A program made the translations under genes and the position numbers. From positions 62,001 through 126,000 of IMG/VR virus record IMGVR_UViG_3300033153_007754: 64,000 nt of DNA; one strand, given 5' to 3'. Of this stretch, positions 8,303-17,301 are shown piece by piece. The stretch is from a virus. The notes beneath the pieces were generated by a model, which made no database searches, was not told the origin of the DNA, and was given only the letters and a program-made list of their open reading frames with translations. Numbering within the stretch: position 1 is the stretch's first letter; each line of letters starts with the position of its first letter.

Positions 8303-9175
8303 CTAAATGTCTGTAATTAAATCATTTACCGTATTCTTATTTACCACAATATCACTTTTAGCTTTTTCATTTTTAACTTCATCCTGTTTTGGGTTAATAT
8401 TAACTTCTTCCTTATGTCCATCAAGAATTTTTTGAACATCTGTTACAATATCATTATATGGTTTTAAATTTTGTTCCATCTTAGTAACAACTTCAGTGAT
8501 GGATGGTAAAGCTGTATATTCAACATCTAATTCACTAAGATGGTGGTCTTTGGGTAGAACAGCAATATTCCAATTCAATTTATTTTGGTCTGGTACTGTA
8601 ACAACTACTTTTAATATCTTACCTTTTTCTGCAAAATAAGGTGTACCCACATCTTCATCAGCATATAATTCCCATAATTTTTCTTTTACGGTTTTTGAAA
8701 AATACCATCTAAATATTTTACCAACATTATCAGGGTTGCTACTATCTTCAGTTACATAAATAAAAGCATACTGTGATTTTTTACTTTTTAATTCTTGATA
8801 TAATTCCTTATCCTTATTTTCCATATCTTCAGGATAAGACTGAAATATTTCTGAAATTAAAGCCTTAGTCTTACCTTCTTCTTTTGTACAAATAGGACAA
8901 TCTTTTCCAAACAGTGTAGGACATACACAATATAATTCAGAAGTGAATTTACCATCAACCTTTTTTTGGTATGCCTTATGCGTAATACTTTCGATAAAAA
9001 ACAATTCGTTATCAATCGCCTTACCATCACAAATTGATGGTAGAATACGTGCTTTAAATACGTGCTTTTTTCCTGTCTTTGGTGTCTCAAAACGATACAA
9101 ACCGGGGAATCCTGTGTTTGATTTATTTTGTGCTTCTGTTTCAGATTTCTTTGCATAATCTTTTAATGATATCAT
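8303..9175 (-). CDS. gp32: Single-stranded DNA-binding protein, gp32-like
   Basis: A 290-residue protein (T4 gp32 is 301). It starts at MISLKDYAKK with a strong AAAGGAG site; an upstream in-frame ATG would add 16 hydrophobic residues and is rejected. The core has 'FKARILPSICDG' and a zinc-binding set (His near residue 75, then C..C and C..C in CVCPTLFGKDCPICTKEE), matching the gp32 zinc subdomain. The C-terminal ~50 residues are charged with an acidic end for partner binding. It coats ssDNA during replication and recombination and lies between the clamp and clamp-loader genes. Confidence 0.88.
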   Translation of the reverse strand: MISLKDYAKKSETEAQNKSNTGFPGLYRFETPKTGKKHVFKARILPSICDGKAIDNELFFIESITHKAYQKKVDGKFTSELYCVCPTLFGKDCPICTKEEGKTKALISEIFQSYPEDMENKDKELYQELKSKKSQYAFIYVTEDSSNPDNVGKIFRWYFSKTVKEKLWELYADEDVGTPYFAEKGKILKVVVTVPDQNKLNWNIAVLPKDHHLSELDVEYTALPSITEVVTKMEQNLKPYNDIVTDVQKILDGHKEEVNINPKQDEVKNEKAKSDIVVNKNTVNDLITDI

Positions 9176-9238
9176 TTTACTCCTTTGTAATAATATGATT
9201 GTTAATATAATACATTTTTTCATTATTTAATAAACTTT

Positions 9239-10249
9239 TTATTTAACCAACTTACTTAATATTAATAATAAATTTGTAATAGTAATTACTTTATCCACAC
9301 TAAATGAAATTTCCCAGCTTGCACGTGCCAATTCAACAATAGCCTGGTGTTCACCTTTTTCTACAAAATATTTTCTTAATTCAACAAAAATTTGATTCTC
9401 AACATATGTATTTTTCGCATATTCGTGTAACTCTCTTATGTCACCTTTTTTTAAAATATCTATTAATAATTTACTATCAATATTTTGTATTTTATTCTTT
9501 AAATCCCCGTTTCTAATATATTCCTGGTATAATATAGAAAGAATACTTCTAAAATCAGGATAAAACATTTTAATGGCATCAACAACAACACTTTCTTCAT
9601 ATTCTATACTTTCTTTTTTTAATATTGAAAATATTCTATGTAATAATTGTGTGATTATTTCACTCTGATTTTCTTTATATATTTTATCTAAAAATAATTC
9701 CCCAGATTTAAACCGACTTCTAATTGGTGGTATTATTTTTTCTGGATAATTAAGTGTTGCAATAAACCTAACCCTGTCTTTATATTCTTCTATAAAACCC
9801 CTTAATGATTTTTGTGCTTCTACTGTAAAATTATCAAATTCGTCCAATACAATTATCTTTTTGTCTATATCATTTTGTGTATATGCGAGTACTGATTTTC
9901 TAGTAGCAAATTCTTGTAATTGTTTTCTAACAACATCTATACCATTTTGTGTGGATGCATTAATGAATAATGGTTTTATATTTAATTCTTTTGTTATTAT
10001 TTTTGCAAGTGTTGTTTTACCTAAACCTTGATATCCAATTAACATTATATTTGGCATATCTAATTTATATGAACCATTTCTTTTCTTTTCCAAACTAATC
10101 CAATTCTTCACTAATTGTTTATATTTTTCTGGAAAAACATATTCATTTAAATCTTCAGGATGGTATCTATCCACCCAATCTTTTGATGCTTTCATTTTAT
10201 CAACCACTTCCTTAATGTTTATTTTTTTACCATCCTTTTTTTTAGTCAT
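9239..10249 (-). CDS. gp44: Clamp loader large subunit, gp44-like AAA+
   Basis: A 336-residue AAA+ ATPase with Walker A GYQGLGKT at 72-79, Walker B IIVLDEFD at 132-139, a sensor-1 TLNYPEKI near 165-172 and IRSRF at 177-181 in place of the SRC arginine-finger motif. Size and N-terminal 'WVDRYHPEDLNEYVFP' are typical of T4 gp44 (319 aa). It loads the sliding clamp using ATP. GAGG lies upstream of the ATG. A separate small subunit (gp62) was not recognised nearby. Confidence 0.9.
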   Translation of the reverse strand: MTKKKDGKKINIKEVVDKMKASKDWVDRYHPEDLNEYVFPEKYKQLVKNWISLEKKRNGSYKLDMPNIMLIGYQGLGKTTLAKIITKELNIKPLFINASTQNGIDVVRKQLQEFATRKSVLAYTQNDIDKKIIVLDEFDNFTVEAQKSLRGFIEEYKDRVRFIATLNYPEKIIPPIRSRFKSGELFLDKIYKENQSEIITQLLHRIFSILKKESIEYEESVVVDAIKMFYPDFRSILSILYQEYIRNGDLKNKIQNIDSKLLIDILKKGDIRELHEYAKNTYVENQIFVELRKYFVEKGEHQAIVELARASWEISFSVDKVITITNLLLILSKLVK

Positions 10250-10328
10250 TCATTTACCTCACTATAGTATATCATGAAATATTATTACATTTTTTTTTTA
10301 TTTAACTAAATCATTTTAAAAAAAATAC

Positions 10329-10393
10329 TTGACAAACCCAAAAAAAACTGTATATTGTAGATAGATGGCAATTAAGCCATGATTCAATAGGAG
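10329..10393 (+). promoter_or_regulatory. Sigma70-like promoter with 5' dyad cassette (copy A)
   Basis: TTGACA at 10329-10334 and TATATT at 10351-10356 are separated by 16 bp. Eight bases further lies the perfect dyad ATGGCAATTAAGCCAT (10365-10380), followed by AGGAG at 10389-10393 and the ATG at 10400. The dyad falls at or just after the expected start site, so the mRNA would begin with a 5-bp hairpin with an AAUUAA loop. The same arrangement recurs at six other places in the window. Confidence 0.85.
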
Positions 10394-10399
10394 AATGAT

Positions 10400-11380
10400 A
10401 TGATTGAGAATACTATGTGGTGTCCAAATTGTAATGAGGGCGAGGAATTAAAGAACATTAGTGATGGAAATATAAAGTGTAGAACATGTGGGTACATAGG
10501 AAAGCCGAATTGTCTTACCAATCCGTCATCGACAGAATTGGTAACCAGTGAGGAAGATATTAACGAATTGGTAGATTGTGTTACGGATAAATCACATCAA
10601 ACAACTGGTATTGGCTTTTTTAGTGCAGGGTCTGTTGATATAATTAATTTAATAAATGAAAATGAAGGGTTATTGAAATATGATTCATATGGTTCATTTA
10701 TTTTTATTATTTGGAATGGGGAAAACACCCAAAAAGTAATAGATTTATTAAAAAAAGGCGATGTGTTTCATGCCTTTATTTTAAATCACAATCATTGGTC
10801 ATATTCACAGGAAGATACACTTAAAAGAATTTCAGGTCTAATTCAATATTGGAATAACCATACTTCATCCATTACCTATCATAAGGTAAAAAATCAACAA
10901 ATTGAATTAAATAAAAAACATGTAGAATGTATGGAAGGTATGGGAGTATATTCTACTAAAGATATTAATGATTTTATGCATCCAATATATTTACTAAACA
11001 GAATATATAAAAACAAAGAAATAACTAAAAGGGATATGGGTGAGTTAAAAAAACTTATCCCTGATAATGCTGAAGGGATTAAATTAATTGAAAATTTTAA
11101 ATCTGATGTGTGTAGAGATTTTTTTCACCATGGTCATTTAGGTTATGATGAATATTTAGATACACATCTACCCATTTACAATATGTTAATAAAAAATCTA
11201 CCAGAAAACATTAAAAAAATCATATCTGGAGGGACTGATTCTTATAGTTACTCATATGAAGAAGAATGGGGTAAAAGAATGAACCAAAATGTCCATAGAA
11301 TTGACACTGAATTTATGCTTAATCAATTAAAAGGTTTAAGGCAATATGCTAGACTATTAATAGATATAGAAAAAAACTAA
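10400..11380 (+). CDS. Zinc-ribbon protein of unknown function (326 aa)
   Basis: The first gene behind promoter copy A. The N-terminus has a zinc ribbon (CPNC near residues 8-11, CRTC near 27-30). The rest is alpha/beta with many His and aromatic residues. Residues around 66-77 (HQTTGIGFFSAG) and the C-terminal ~30 (TEFMLNQLKGLRQYARLL) reappear almost intact in the 50-residue gene at 12885-13037. The early-type promoter suggests a host-takeover or regulatory role; no family is recognised. Confidence 0.75.
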   Translation: MIENTMWCPNCNEGEELKNISDGNIKCRTCGYIGKPNCLTNPSSTELVTSEEDINELVDCVTDKSHQTTGIGFFSAGSVDIINLINENEGLLKYDSYGSFIFIIWNGENTQKVIDLLKKGDVFHAFILNHNHWSYSQEDTLKRISGLIQYWNNHTSSITYHKVKNQQIELNKKHVECMEGMGVYSTKDINDFMHPIYLLNRIYKNKEITKRDMGELKKLIPDNAEGIKLIENFKSDVCRDFFHHGHLGYDEYLDTHLPIYNMLIKNLPENIKKIISGGTDSYSYSYEEEWGKRMNQNVHRIDTEFMLNQLKGLRQYARLLIDIEKN

Positions 11381-11415
11381 ACAATCCCCAATTAAATAAA
11401 ATAAAATAAAAACGC

Positions 11416-11480
11416 TTGACGAATCCCGAAAAATCAGTATACTCTAAGTAGATGGTAATTAAGCCATAACCCAAGGGAGG
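11416..11480 (+). promoter_or_regulatory. Sigma70-like promoter with 5' dyad cassette (copy B)
   Basis: TTGACG at 11416-11421 and TATACT at 11438-11443 with a 16-bp spacer, then the dyad ATGGTAATTAAGCCAT at 11452-11467, then GGGAGG before the ATG at 11486. The inner pair of the stem is T/G, which can still pair as U-G in RNA. Confidence 0.85.
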
Positions 11481-11485
11481 ATACT

Positions 11486-12073
11486 ATGAAAGTCATTGAA
11501 TCAAATAACGCATATATGCAGAAAGCGGAATCAATAATTATAACTTTTATTCAACCTATGTTTCATAGGGATTATAAGAATTCTTTAATGTATAATATCA
11601 AAGAAGTGTTATCATACCTATCAAAAAGAAAAAACACACCATCATTAAGCCTACATTGGTTGAATATGTCTTTAGAAAATGGATTCACTCACATGGCATT
11701 AAATAAAAGAATAGAAAAAAAAACTATAAAAAAACTTAATAAAATTAGATTAAAAAAAATATCATTATCCGATAATGAATATAGGTTACTGGGTACACAC
11801 ATTGGTTTAAATGGTAGTAATTCAATTAACTCTTTGGTTGATGATAACTATTCTTATGTTGCACTAGAAGATTATAAGGATGGAACTAATTTTTCAAAAC
11901 ATAAAATAGCCGGTTTAATATCTTCATTAGAAGAAAAAGGTTTTATATATAATGAAGATATTGGTCAAAATACTTTATATGTATTAAATGTTGATTATTT
12001 ATTAGAATATATTTTAACTGAGGAAGAATGTAGTATGTCTTTTTGGGATTGGGAATTATTCAGAGTGAAATAA
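11486..12073 (+). CDS. Hypothetical protein with winged-helix-like C-terminus
   Basis: A 195-residue protein expressed from promoter copy B with a GGGAGG site. The C-terminal part (about residues 135-180: FSKHKIAGLISSLEEKGFIY and following strands) has the shape of a winged helix: a recognition-like helix, then a beta wing. The N-terminal half is helical and basic (IEKKTIKKLNKIRLKK). A DNA-binding early regulator is a plausible inference, not shown by a known signature. Confidence 0.6.
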   Translation: MKVIESNNAYMQKAESIIITFIQPMFHRDYKNSLMYNIKEVLSYLSKRKNTPSLSLHWLNMSLENGFTHMALNKRIEKKTIKKLNKIRLKKISLSDNEYRLLGTHIGLNGSNSINSLVDDNYSYVALEDYKDGTNFSKHKIAGLISSLEEKGFIYNEDIGQNTLYVLNVDYLLEYILTEEECSMSFWDWELFRVK

Positions 12074-12131
12074 AACATCAGACCTAAACAAGTCTTAAAA
12101 CTGTTTTTTTTTCATTAGGAGGGTTGTAATA

Positions 12132-12875
12132 ATGTATAAGTACACGGTAACATTGATATGTTACCAAAACAGGAAGTTTTTAGAAATCGTATTCATTGTC
12201 ACATCAATATGTGGTTTAGAACATTTTAGTGGTGGTGAATTATTGGATATTATCGAAAAATTAAACATTGATATTGTATTTGATACTTCAATTATATGTG
12301 ACGATTGGGAATCAGATGTAGATTTTAAAATAATACACCAAAATGAATTGGTGTTAAAAGATGAAAACAAAATAAACACCAAATTTAAAATTAAAGCTGA
12401 TGAATTAAATAGTGATATATTAAAACATAAATTAGAAAGTCTAAAATTAAAGTGTGAAAAATATGATTTTATAAGTGAGATTTTAGAATCAGAAACAAGA
12501 AATTTAACTAAGGATGAAAAATTGTTTCATAGTGGTTTTAGTTTTGAATATGACGAATATATGTATTTTAAAGAAAGAAGAATGAAGGAATTTATAATTG
12601 ACAGGAAGGGTAGAATACATAGGGTTGCTGAAAACCTTTATTTTTCCCGTTGGGGTTGGGATGGTACATCATTTCATGATAAAATCACCAAACCATTTTT
12701 CCAAAATGTTAAATACCCTAAATCACATGCAGTTAATAAAGGATGGATTATAATTGGTAGCCATGTTGGATTTAAAATTATTGTAATGCCAACAATAAGA
12801 CAAATAGAAACATTAAAAAAATTGGGTTGGCATAGTATATGGTTTAATGGTGAATATTTAAATATTAATAATTAG
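12132..12875 (+). CDS. Hypothetical protein (247 aa)
   Basis: Third gene of the plus-strand accessory block, with AGGAGGG before the ATG. The N-terminal ~110 residues are alternating beta/alpha. The C-terminal half is rich in aromatic and basic residues, with FSRWGWDGTSFHDKI and HAVNKGWIIIGSHVG. No family is recognised. The 58-bp gap upstream has no clear promoter, so it is probably co-transcribed with 11486-12073. Confidence 0.7.
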   Translation: MYKYTVTLICYQNRKFLEIVFIVTSICGLEHFSGGELLDIIEKLNIDIVFDTSIICDDWESDVDFKIIHQNELVLKDENKINTKFKIKADELNSDILKHKLESLKLKCEKYDFISEILESETRNLTKDEKLFHSGFSFEYDEYMYFKERRMKEFIIDRKGRIHRVAENLYFSRWGWDGTSFHDKITKPFFQNVKYPKSHAVNKGWIIIGSHVGFKIIVMPTIRQIETLKKLGWHSIWFNGEYLNINN

Positions 12876-12884
12876 GAGGATAGT

Positions 12885-13037
12885 ATGTGTGTTCAAAAAG
12901 AAAATGTAATGAACCAAACAACAGGGTTTGGTTTTTTTAGTGCTGGTGATATTGAACACATTAACACTAAATTCATGCTTAATCAATTAAGAGGTGTAAT
13001 TCAATGCCTTAGATTATTAACAGATATAGGAAAATAG
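12885..13037 (+). CDS. Mini-paralogue of the 326-aa zinc-ribbon protein
   Basis: A 50-residue ORF with TTAGGAGGATAGT before its ATG, 9 nt after the preceding gene. NQTTGFGFFSAGDIEHIN matches QTTGIGFFSAG of the 326-residue protein at 10400-11380. TKFMLNQLRGVIQCLRLLTDIGK matches that protein's C-terminus. It therefore looks like an internal-deletion derivative that keeps one internal segment and the C-terminal helix. A good ribosome site and intact frame argue that it is expressed. Confidence 0.65.
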   Translation: MCVQKENVMNQTTGFGFFSAGDIEHINTKFMLNQLRGVIQCLRLLTDIGK

Positions 13038-13058
13038 GAACACACTATTCTCTCAAAA

Positions 13059-14135
13059 CTAAACAATACCCATCTCAATCAAATTAAAAATAAAATTTTC
13101 ATAATTACTGACAGTTCCAGCAAAAGTATCAAAGTTTAACGAATCTATATACCCATTTAATATAGCTGGTTGTAGAATATCTAATTTCACCACAATATCT
13201 TTTAATAAAATTGTATCAACATAACCATATTTAATATATTTTTTGTAATCATTTAAGTATAACTTTTCAAGGTTACCTTCATCGTGGTAATTAACTTTCC
13301 CATATTCATCACCTAAAATTGTTTTTGCAACATAATCTAAAGAATATTTTGGAAGTGGTGGGTAATACACTTTTAATAAATCCATACTATCTATCTGTGA
13401 AACCCCCAAAATATCAACAGCATCATATTCACCAAATTTATCCCTGCCTGTATAAGTTCTTACCTTACCAAAAGGTGAAAAGTTCTTACCACCGAGACCA
13501 ATTTTTTCAGCACGATAATAGAGATATGGGTCATCAAATTTAGAACCATTATGTGCTATTATGATATCATTATTTTCTTTTAAATATTCAAAGAAATGTG
13601 ATATTAAATCTTTTTCGTTTTCAAAATGTTTATAATAATCATATGTCTGAGTATAATCTTCTTTGTAACCAAAAGCAAAACTATGTTTTTTATTAAAATC
13701 ATAACCTGTTATTAGTGTTACAGCGTGTTTGGCTTCTTTAACATTCACTCTTTTACCATCGAACCTGGTTTCTATGTCATAATAAAGTGGCCGTGGAATG
13801 TTTAAATCCATTAAATCTACATCCAAACTAAAGTTTTTACTGATATATTGACACTCTATAGTATCAACACCATACAAATCTATTTCACCATCTTTTTTCA
13901 ATGTTCGTAATAAATTTTTATATTCTTTAATGTCGTTTGATTTATATTCAGCAACATTAACACCTTCTATTGTAACACAAGTGTTTTCACTTTCATTTGC
14001 AGATTCTATATATAACCTTAAAGGCATTTGTTTTATTATTTTTGAAACATATTCTAATGTCATAAAATCATAATATTTTAAATATAATTTATTTCTATAT
14101 TCCTTGATATAAGTATATTGTTGTTTTATTTCCAT
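13059..14135 (-). CDS. gp43A: DNA polymerase B, 3'-5' exonuclease part (split gp43, N-terminal)
   Basis: A 358-residue protein corresponding to the N-terminal and exonuclease domains of family B polymerase. Exo I LYYDIET lies near residues 118-124, Exo II HNGSKFDDPYL near 195-205, and Exo III YGYVDTILL with Asp near 307. It ends cleanly a few tens of residues after Exo III, before where palm motif A would begin. The polymerase half is a separate gene at 18371-20275. The two should assemble to give a proofreading polymerase. The start chosen follows GGGTAATAAC; an in-frame ATG four codons upstream is possible. Confidence 0.88.
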   Translation of the reverse strand: MEIKQQYTYIKEYRNKLYLKYYDFMTLEYVSKIIKQMPLRLYIESANESENTCVTIEGVNVAEYKSNDIKEYKNLLRTLKKDGEIDLYGVDTIECQYISKNFSLDVDLMDLNIPRPLYYDIETRFDGKRVNVKEAKHAVTLITGYDFNKKHSFAFGYKEDYTQTYDYYKHFENEKDLISHFFEYLKENNDIIIAHNGSKFDDPYLYYRAEKIGLGGKNFSPFGKVRTYTGRDKFGEYDAVDILGVSQIDSMDLLKVYYPPLPKYSLDYVAKTILGDEYGKVNYHDEGNLEKLYLNDYKKYIKYGYVDTILLKDIVVKLDILQPAILNGYIDSLNFDTFAGTVSNYENFIFNLIEMGIV

Positions 14136-14200
14136 GTTATTACCCATTCTTGAAAAGAATAATTATAGTTTTTTTTTGATATTTAAGGAATCTTTTTTTG

Positions 14201-14326
14201 TTAAGATTTCATTTCATTAAGTTGATTCTTAATGTCTTTAACGTCATTTTCTGATAGTTTAACTCCACCCAGACGTTCATCCACATCATTTAATATTTCG
14301 CTCAATTCATCTAAATGTTCACTCAT
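14201..14326 (-). CDS. Small coiled-coil-like protein (41 aa)
   Basis: An ORF read by eye: it starts MSEHLDELSEILNDVDERLG with a strong GGAGGTAAAA site and ends with Lys/Asn-rich helix. Heptad-like Leu/Ile spacing suggests a short coiled coil. It precedes the exonuclease gene on the same strand. Confidence 0.6.
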   Translation of the reverse strand: MSEHLDELSEILNDVDERLGGVKLSENDVKDIKNQLNEMKS

Positions 14327-14349
14327 TTTTACCTCCATATATTAACTTT

Positions 14350-14658
14350 TTATTTAGTGATAATATTCACCAATTTTTTAGGAATAAGAACTATCTTTTC
14401 GATATTTTTATCACCAATATATTTTATTACAGCCGAATTATTCATAGCAAGTCTTTCAATTGCACCCTTGTCTTCATCTTTATATATAACTTCTTTCCCT
14501 ATTAATTTCCCATCCACTTGAAAAATGACAACTGTATATTCACCCTCTTCTTTCCATCCACATTTAGTTGATTCAATATATGAAAAAGGGTTGAGAAAAA
14601 AACAATCAATACATTCTGCTATATCATTAATAAGTATTTCACGTATTTCATCAATCAT
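14350..14658 (-). CDS. Small protein resembling the leucyl-tRNA synthetase C-terminal domain
   Basis: A 102-residue protein, translationally coupled (ATGA) to the upstream gene. From about residue 42 the order is VVIFQVDGKLIGK, a helix ERLAMNNSAVIKYI, and the ending KIVLIPKKLVNII. This follows the C-terminal domain of bacterial LeuRS ('v.qvnGKvr.k ... er......v.kyl ... rKviyvPgKLlNlv') in order and spacing. There is no catalytic HIGH/KMSKS portion. In LeuRS this domain contacts tRNA-Leu. A phage modulator of host LeuRS or a tRNA binder is an inference. The comparison is from memory and needs a profile search. Confidence 0.45.
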   Translation of the reverse strand: MIDEIREILINDIAECIDCFFLNPFSYIESTKCGWKEEGEYTVVIFQVDGKLIGKEVIYKDEDKGAIERLAMNNSAVIKYIGDKNIEKIVLIPKKLVNIITK

Positions 14659-15014
14659 TTTTTACCACCATGTTGATTTAATAAAAGTTCAATTTCTTTA
14701 TCTTCTTCATCAGTTGTATCAAGACCTTTATCTTCTGTCAATAAATTGTTTACTTCGATTAATTTATTTAATAACACCATGTTACTTGTATTGTAGCCAT
14801 CTAAAGTAATCCTTAAAGAATCATGTATCTCTTTAATTAACTTAATTAACCCTAAATCAACATCTTCATTATTATTATTATCTGCACGTTGCATCAATTT
14901 CTTTAAAAATTGTTTTAAATCCTTTATTGATTCTTTATATTCTTTACGGATAAAAACAACTTCATTGTTAAACGCTTTTACATTCCCCTCTATTTTAATA
15001 ACATCCTTATCCAT
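14655..15014 (-). CDS. Helical hypothetical protein (119 aa)
   Basis: The start at MDKDVIKIEGNVKAFNN has GGTGATTACT upstream; a longer frame with a hydrophobic N-terminus overlaps the previous gene and is rejected. The product is almost all helix with a coiled-coil pattern and an acidic C-terminus. It lies between probable virion genes and the LeuRS-like gene. Its function is unknown. Confidence 0.6.
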   Translation of the reverse strand: MDKDVIKIEGNVKAFNNEVVFIRKEYKESIKDLKQFLKKLMQRADNNNNEDVDLGLIKLIKEIHDSLRITLDGYNTSNMVLLNKLIEVNNLLTEDKGLDTTDEEDKEIELLLNQHGGKK

Positions 15015-15642
15015 AGTAATCACCAATATTAAATTTAATAACAAATTCAAATATATGTTTAAAATCACCTTCTTTATCAAATTGATAATTAACACCAACT
15101 TCATCATCATATTCATGTAAAAGATTCACCCCATTTGGTGGTAAATTTGTTAAATAATTTTCTGTGTTATGATATAAATAAAGTAACATAACACTTTCAT
15201 AATAATTCTCTAAACTAGATAAAATCTCTTCACTAATATTTTTCCAATTAATTATCTTTCTTATGTATAAATAATAAGAATCAGTGTTATAATTTAATAA
15301 CATATTGTTTAATGCAGTACTATCATTTTCGTCAACAAATTTTAAATATCTTGTTACAAAAGGTGTAACATTCTTATCAACATGTATTTTATCATAATCA
15401 TTAGAATCACCTGTATCATAGCAAAGCGTTAATAAGCCATCCGCATCTGAAAGTATATTATTTAACAATAAAACATTTGGGTCAGAGCTTCTAATATCTT
15501 CATATGTTGTTGTTGCCGTTGCTGTATTTATTTTATCTTTAGATAAAAGTAAATATAAAAATTTACCATTTTTAATAAATCTCACAATCATTTTTATTAT
15601 ACCAGCATTAACAGCATTAAAAATCGTATTTTGTTTACTCAT
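15007..15642 (-). CDS. Hypothetical protein, probable virion/tail component
   Basis: A 211-residue protein with GAGAGG before the ATG, coming 2 nt after the adhesin-like gene in transcription order. It has a helical centre rich in Tyr and Asn and no known motif. Its place next to the beta-rich 547-residue protein and the tube-like 170-residue protein suggests a structural role, but this rests on context alone. Confidence 0.6.
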   Translation of the reverse strand: MSKQNTIFNAVNAGIIKMIVRFIKNGKFLYLLLSKDKINTATATTTYEDIRSSDPNVLLLNNILSDADGLLTLCYDTGDSNDYDKIHVDKNVTPFVTRYLKFVDENDSTALNNMLLNYNTDSYYLYIRKIINWKNISEEILSSLENYYESVMLLYLYHNTENYLTNLPPNGVNLLHEYDDEVGVNYQFDKEGDFKHIFEFVIKFNIGDYYG

Positions 15643-15644
15643 GT

Positions 15645-17288
15645 TTACCTCTCATTTAAATAACGATAAACACCACTATCTTTATCATAGTAACCTAAAA
15701 TAACATATTCCCCATAATACCCCGTTAGCTCTGTTTTAGTTGCACCACCAGCATCTTCCACTAATTTTAGTTCACCACTTAAATGTGATTCTAAAAGATA
15801 AAATGATTTAACAGCTCCTTCATTTGCGTAACTTTTTAATATAAATGCATTATTTAAAATTATATTACTTGATGTAAACAATGGTTTTATTATAATGCTA
15901 TCAGTACCACTTTCTTTAACCAACATACCATCAAACATATTATTTTCATTTGCGAATTCAGTGTTTTTAGGTAAATTAATTAAAAATTGTTTTCTTTCTG
16001 TTATGTTTCCTAAAGCCATATTAACATTTAATGGCATTACACATAAATAATCATCATTTTTTCGCATAACAATATAATCATTTGTTATATACGCAACATC
16101 AGATAAATTAAAAACTTCATCATTTAAAATGTCATCATTATTGTCTTTTTGGATTGGTATATTCCATTGTGATAATAATACACCAGTATTTAAATCAAGT
16201 GATTGCATAAATGTATTATCACCGTTTTTATTTGGTGATGCCCTAAACAACACAAAAACCTGTCTGATAATATCTATTTGGTGTGATATATAATCCGTAT
16301 CAGTCAAACTAATTGCTTGTATTACACTCACATCTGTATTATTTACGGTAACACTACTTCCAGTTCCACTTAATGTAAAATAACCAACATTTAGATTATC
16401 CACACCTGAAGTACCTGTAATATACCACATGTTTGAACCTGATGTTGTTATGTACATTTGCCTAAAATTGGTGGCTGAATTAATTGTCAATGAACCAGTA
16501 TTTAATGAAAGAGGGTACGGAATTGCGTCCGAAGCTACATATGCAATACTAACAGTTGTATCATACGGATTTACACCATAGATAGATGTTATAATAGCAT
16601 AATCATTATCCATATCATATGTTACATCATAGCTTTGTATAGTCTCTGTTGTTGAGTTACCAAGGGTTGACATAACCGTTGTAATACTTGGTGTAATAAA
16701 GTTAAATAAAAACTTAGCAGTCCAATGATATTTAGTTCCTGGTGCACCAGTTATATAATTAGTAGCAGTAACATAAAAACCCAGTGATTGACTTCCAGAA
16801 TCATAATAACAATAAATGTGAGAGTTTTGTGAGGTTTTTTCCTGTAATATTTGGTTTGTTGTTATTACCTCACTATGTTCTCCATTATAAAAATCTAGTG
16901 TATCACCATTTAATCCATCATATTTAACAAAAAGATGTGTTTCGTTATTGTATTCATATAGAACTAAATAAAAAATAATACTATAATCACCCCCAATCAT
17001 ATAATATTTTTTTACTTCATGAATATAAGTATAATCCACCCCTAAATTAAATGTCATATATCCATCGTTTAATGTGGATGGTATGCTTATACCTTCAGGT
17101 GTATTGATATACACTAAATGTTCACTTTGAAATTCAGGTGCATCTAATACAGAAACTTGGTGTTTTTTAAACATATCTGTTTCCGTGTTGAAATTATTCT
17201 CAACTAATTTGTTGTATTTTTCGTAAAACTCTTTAATTTTATTGGTACTTGGAATGACCAGTAAATCCGATTTTGGATATAAACTCAT
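15645..17288 (-). CDS. Beta-rich putative adhesin / tail accessory protein
   Basis: A 547-residue protein, start MSLYPKSDLL with AGGAG 12 nt upstream. It is rich in Thr, Ser, Asn and Tyr, with repeated short beta segments ('YDVTYDMDNDYAIITSIYG', 'SFYLLESHLSGELKLVE') as in propeller-like surface proteins. Cys is rare and there is no signal peptide. These features and the neighbours suggest a receptor-binding or other exposed tail protein. No specific family is recognised. Confidence 0.6.
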   Translation of the reverse strand: MSLYPKSDLLVIPSTNKIKEFYEKYNKLVENNFNTETDMFKKHQVSVLDAPEFQSEHLVYINTPEGISIPSTLNDGYMTFNLGVDYTYIHEVKKYYMIGGDYSIIFYLVLYEYNNETHLFVKYDGLNGDTLDFYNGEHSEVITTNQILQEKTSQNSHIYCYYDSGSQSLGFYVTATNYITGAPGTKYHWTAKFLFNFITPSITTVMSTLGNSTTETIQSYDVTYDMDNDYAIITSIYGVNPYDTTVSIAYVASDAIPYPLSLNTGSLTINSATNFRQMYITTSGSNMWYITGTSGVDNLNVGYFTLSGTGSSVTVNNTDVSVIQAISLTDTDYISHQIDIIRQVFVLFRASPNKNGDNTFMQSLDLNTGVLLSQWNIPIQKDNNDDILNDEVFNLSDVAYITNDYIVMRKNDDYLCVMPLNVNMALGNITERKQFLINLPKNTEFANENNMFDGMLVKESGTDSIIIKPLFTSSNIILNNAFILKSYANEGAVKSFYLLESHLSGELKLVEDAGGATKTELTGYYGEYVILGYYDKDSGVYRYLNER

Positions 17289-17301
17289 ATTTTTTAAACT
17301 C

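Noticed and set aside
8857-9156. Alternative minus-strand frame inside the gp32-like gene
   Set aside because: Fully nested in another frame of a well-supported SSB gene, without a ribosome site.
10365-10392. A short upstream ORF beginning at the ATG in the 3' arm of the dyad leaders
   Set aside because: In copy A it ends after three codons, in copy D after seven, in copy F it is in frame with the gene, and copies E and G differ; it is not conserved as a frame.
12073-12131. Possible terminator (AGAC...GTCT then a T-run)
   Set aside because: Only a 4-bp stem with a large loop, separated from the T-run; too weak to call.
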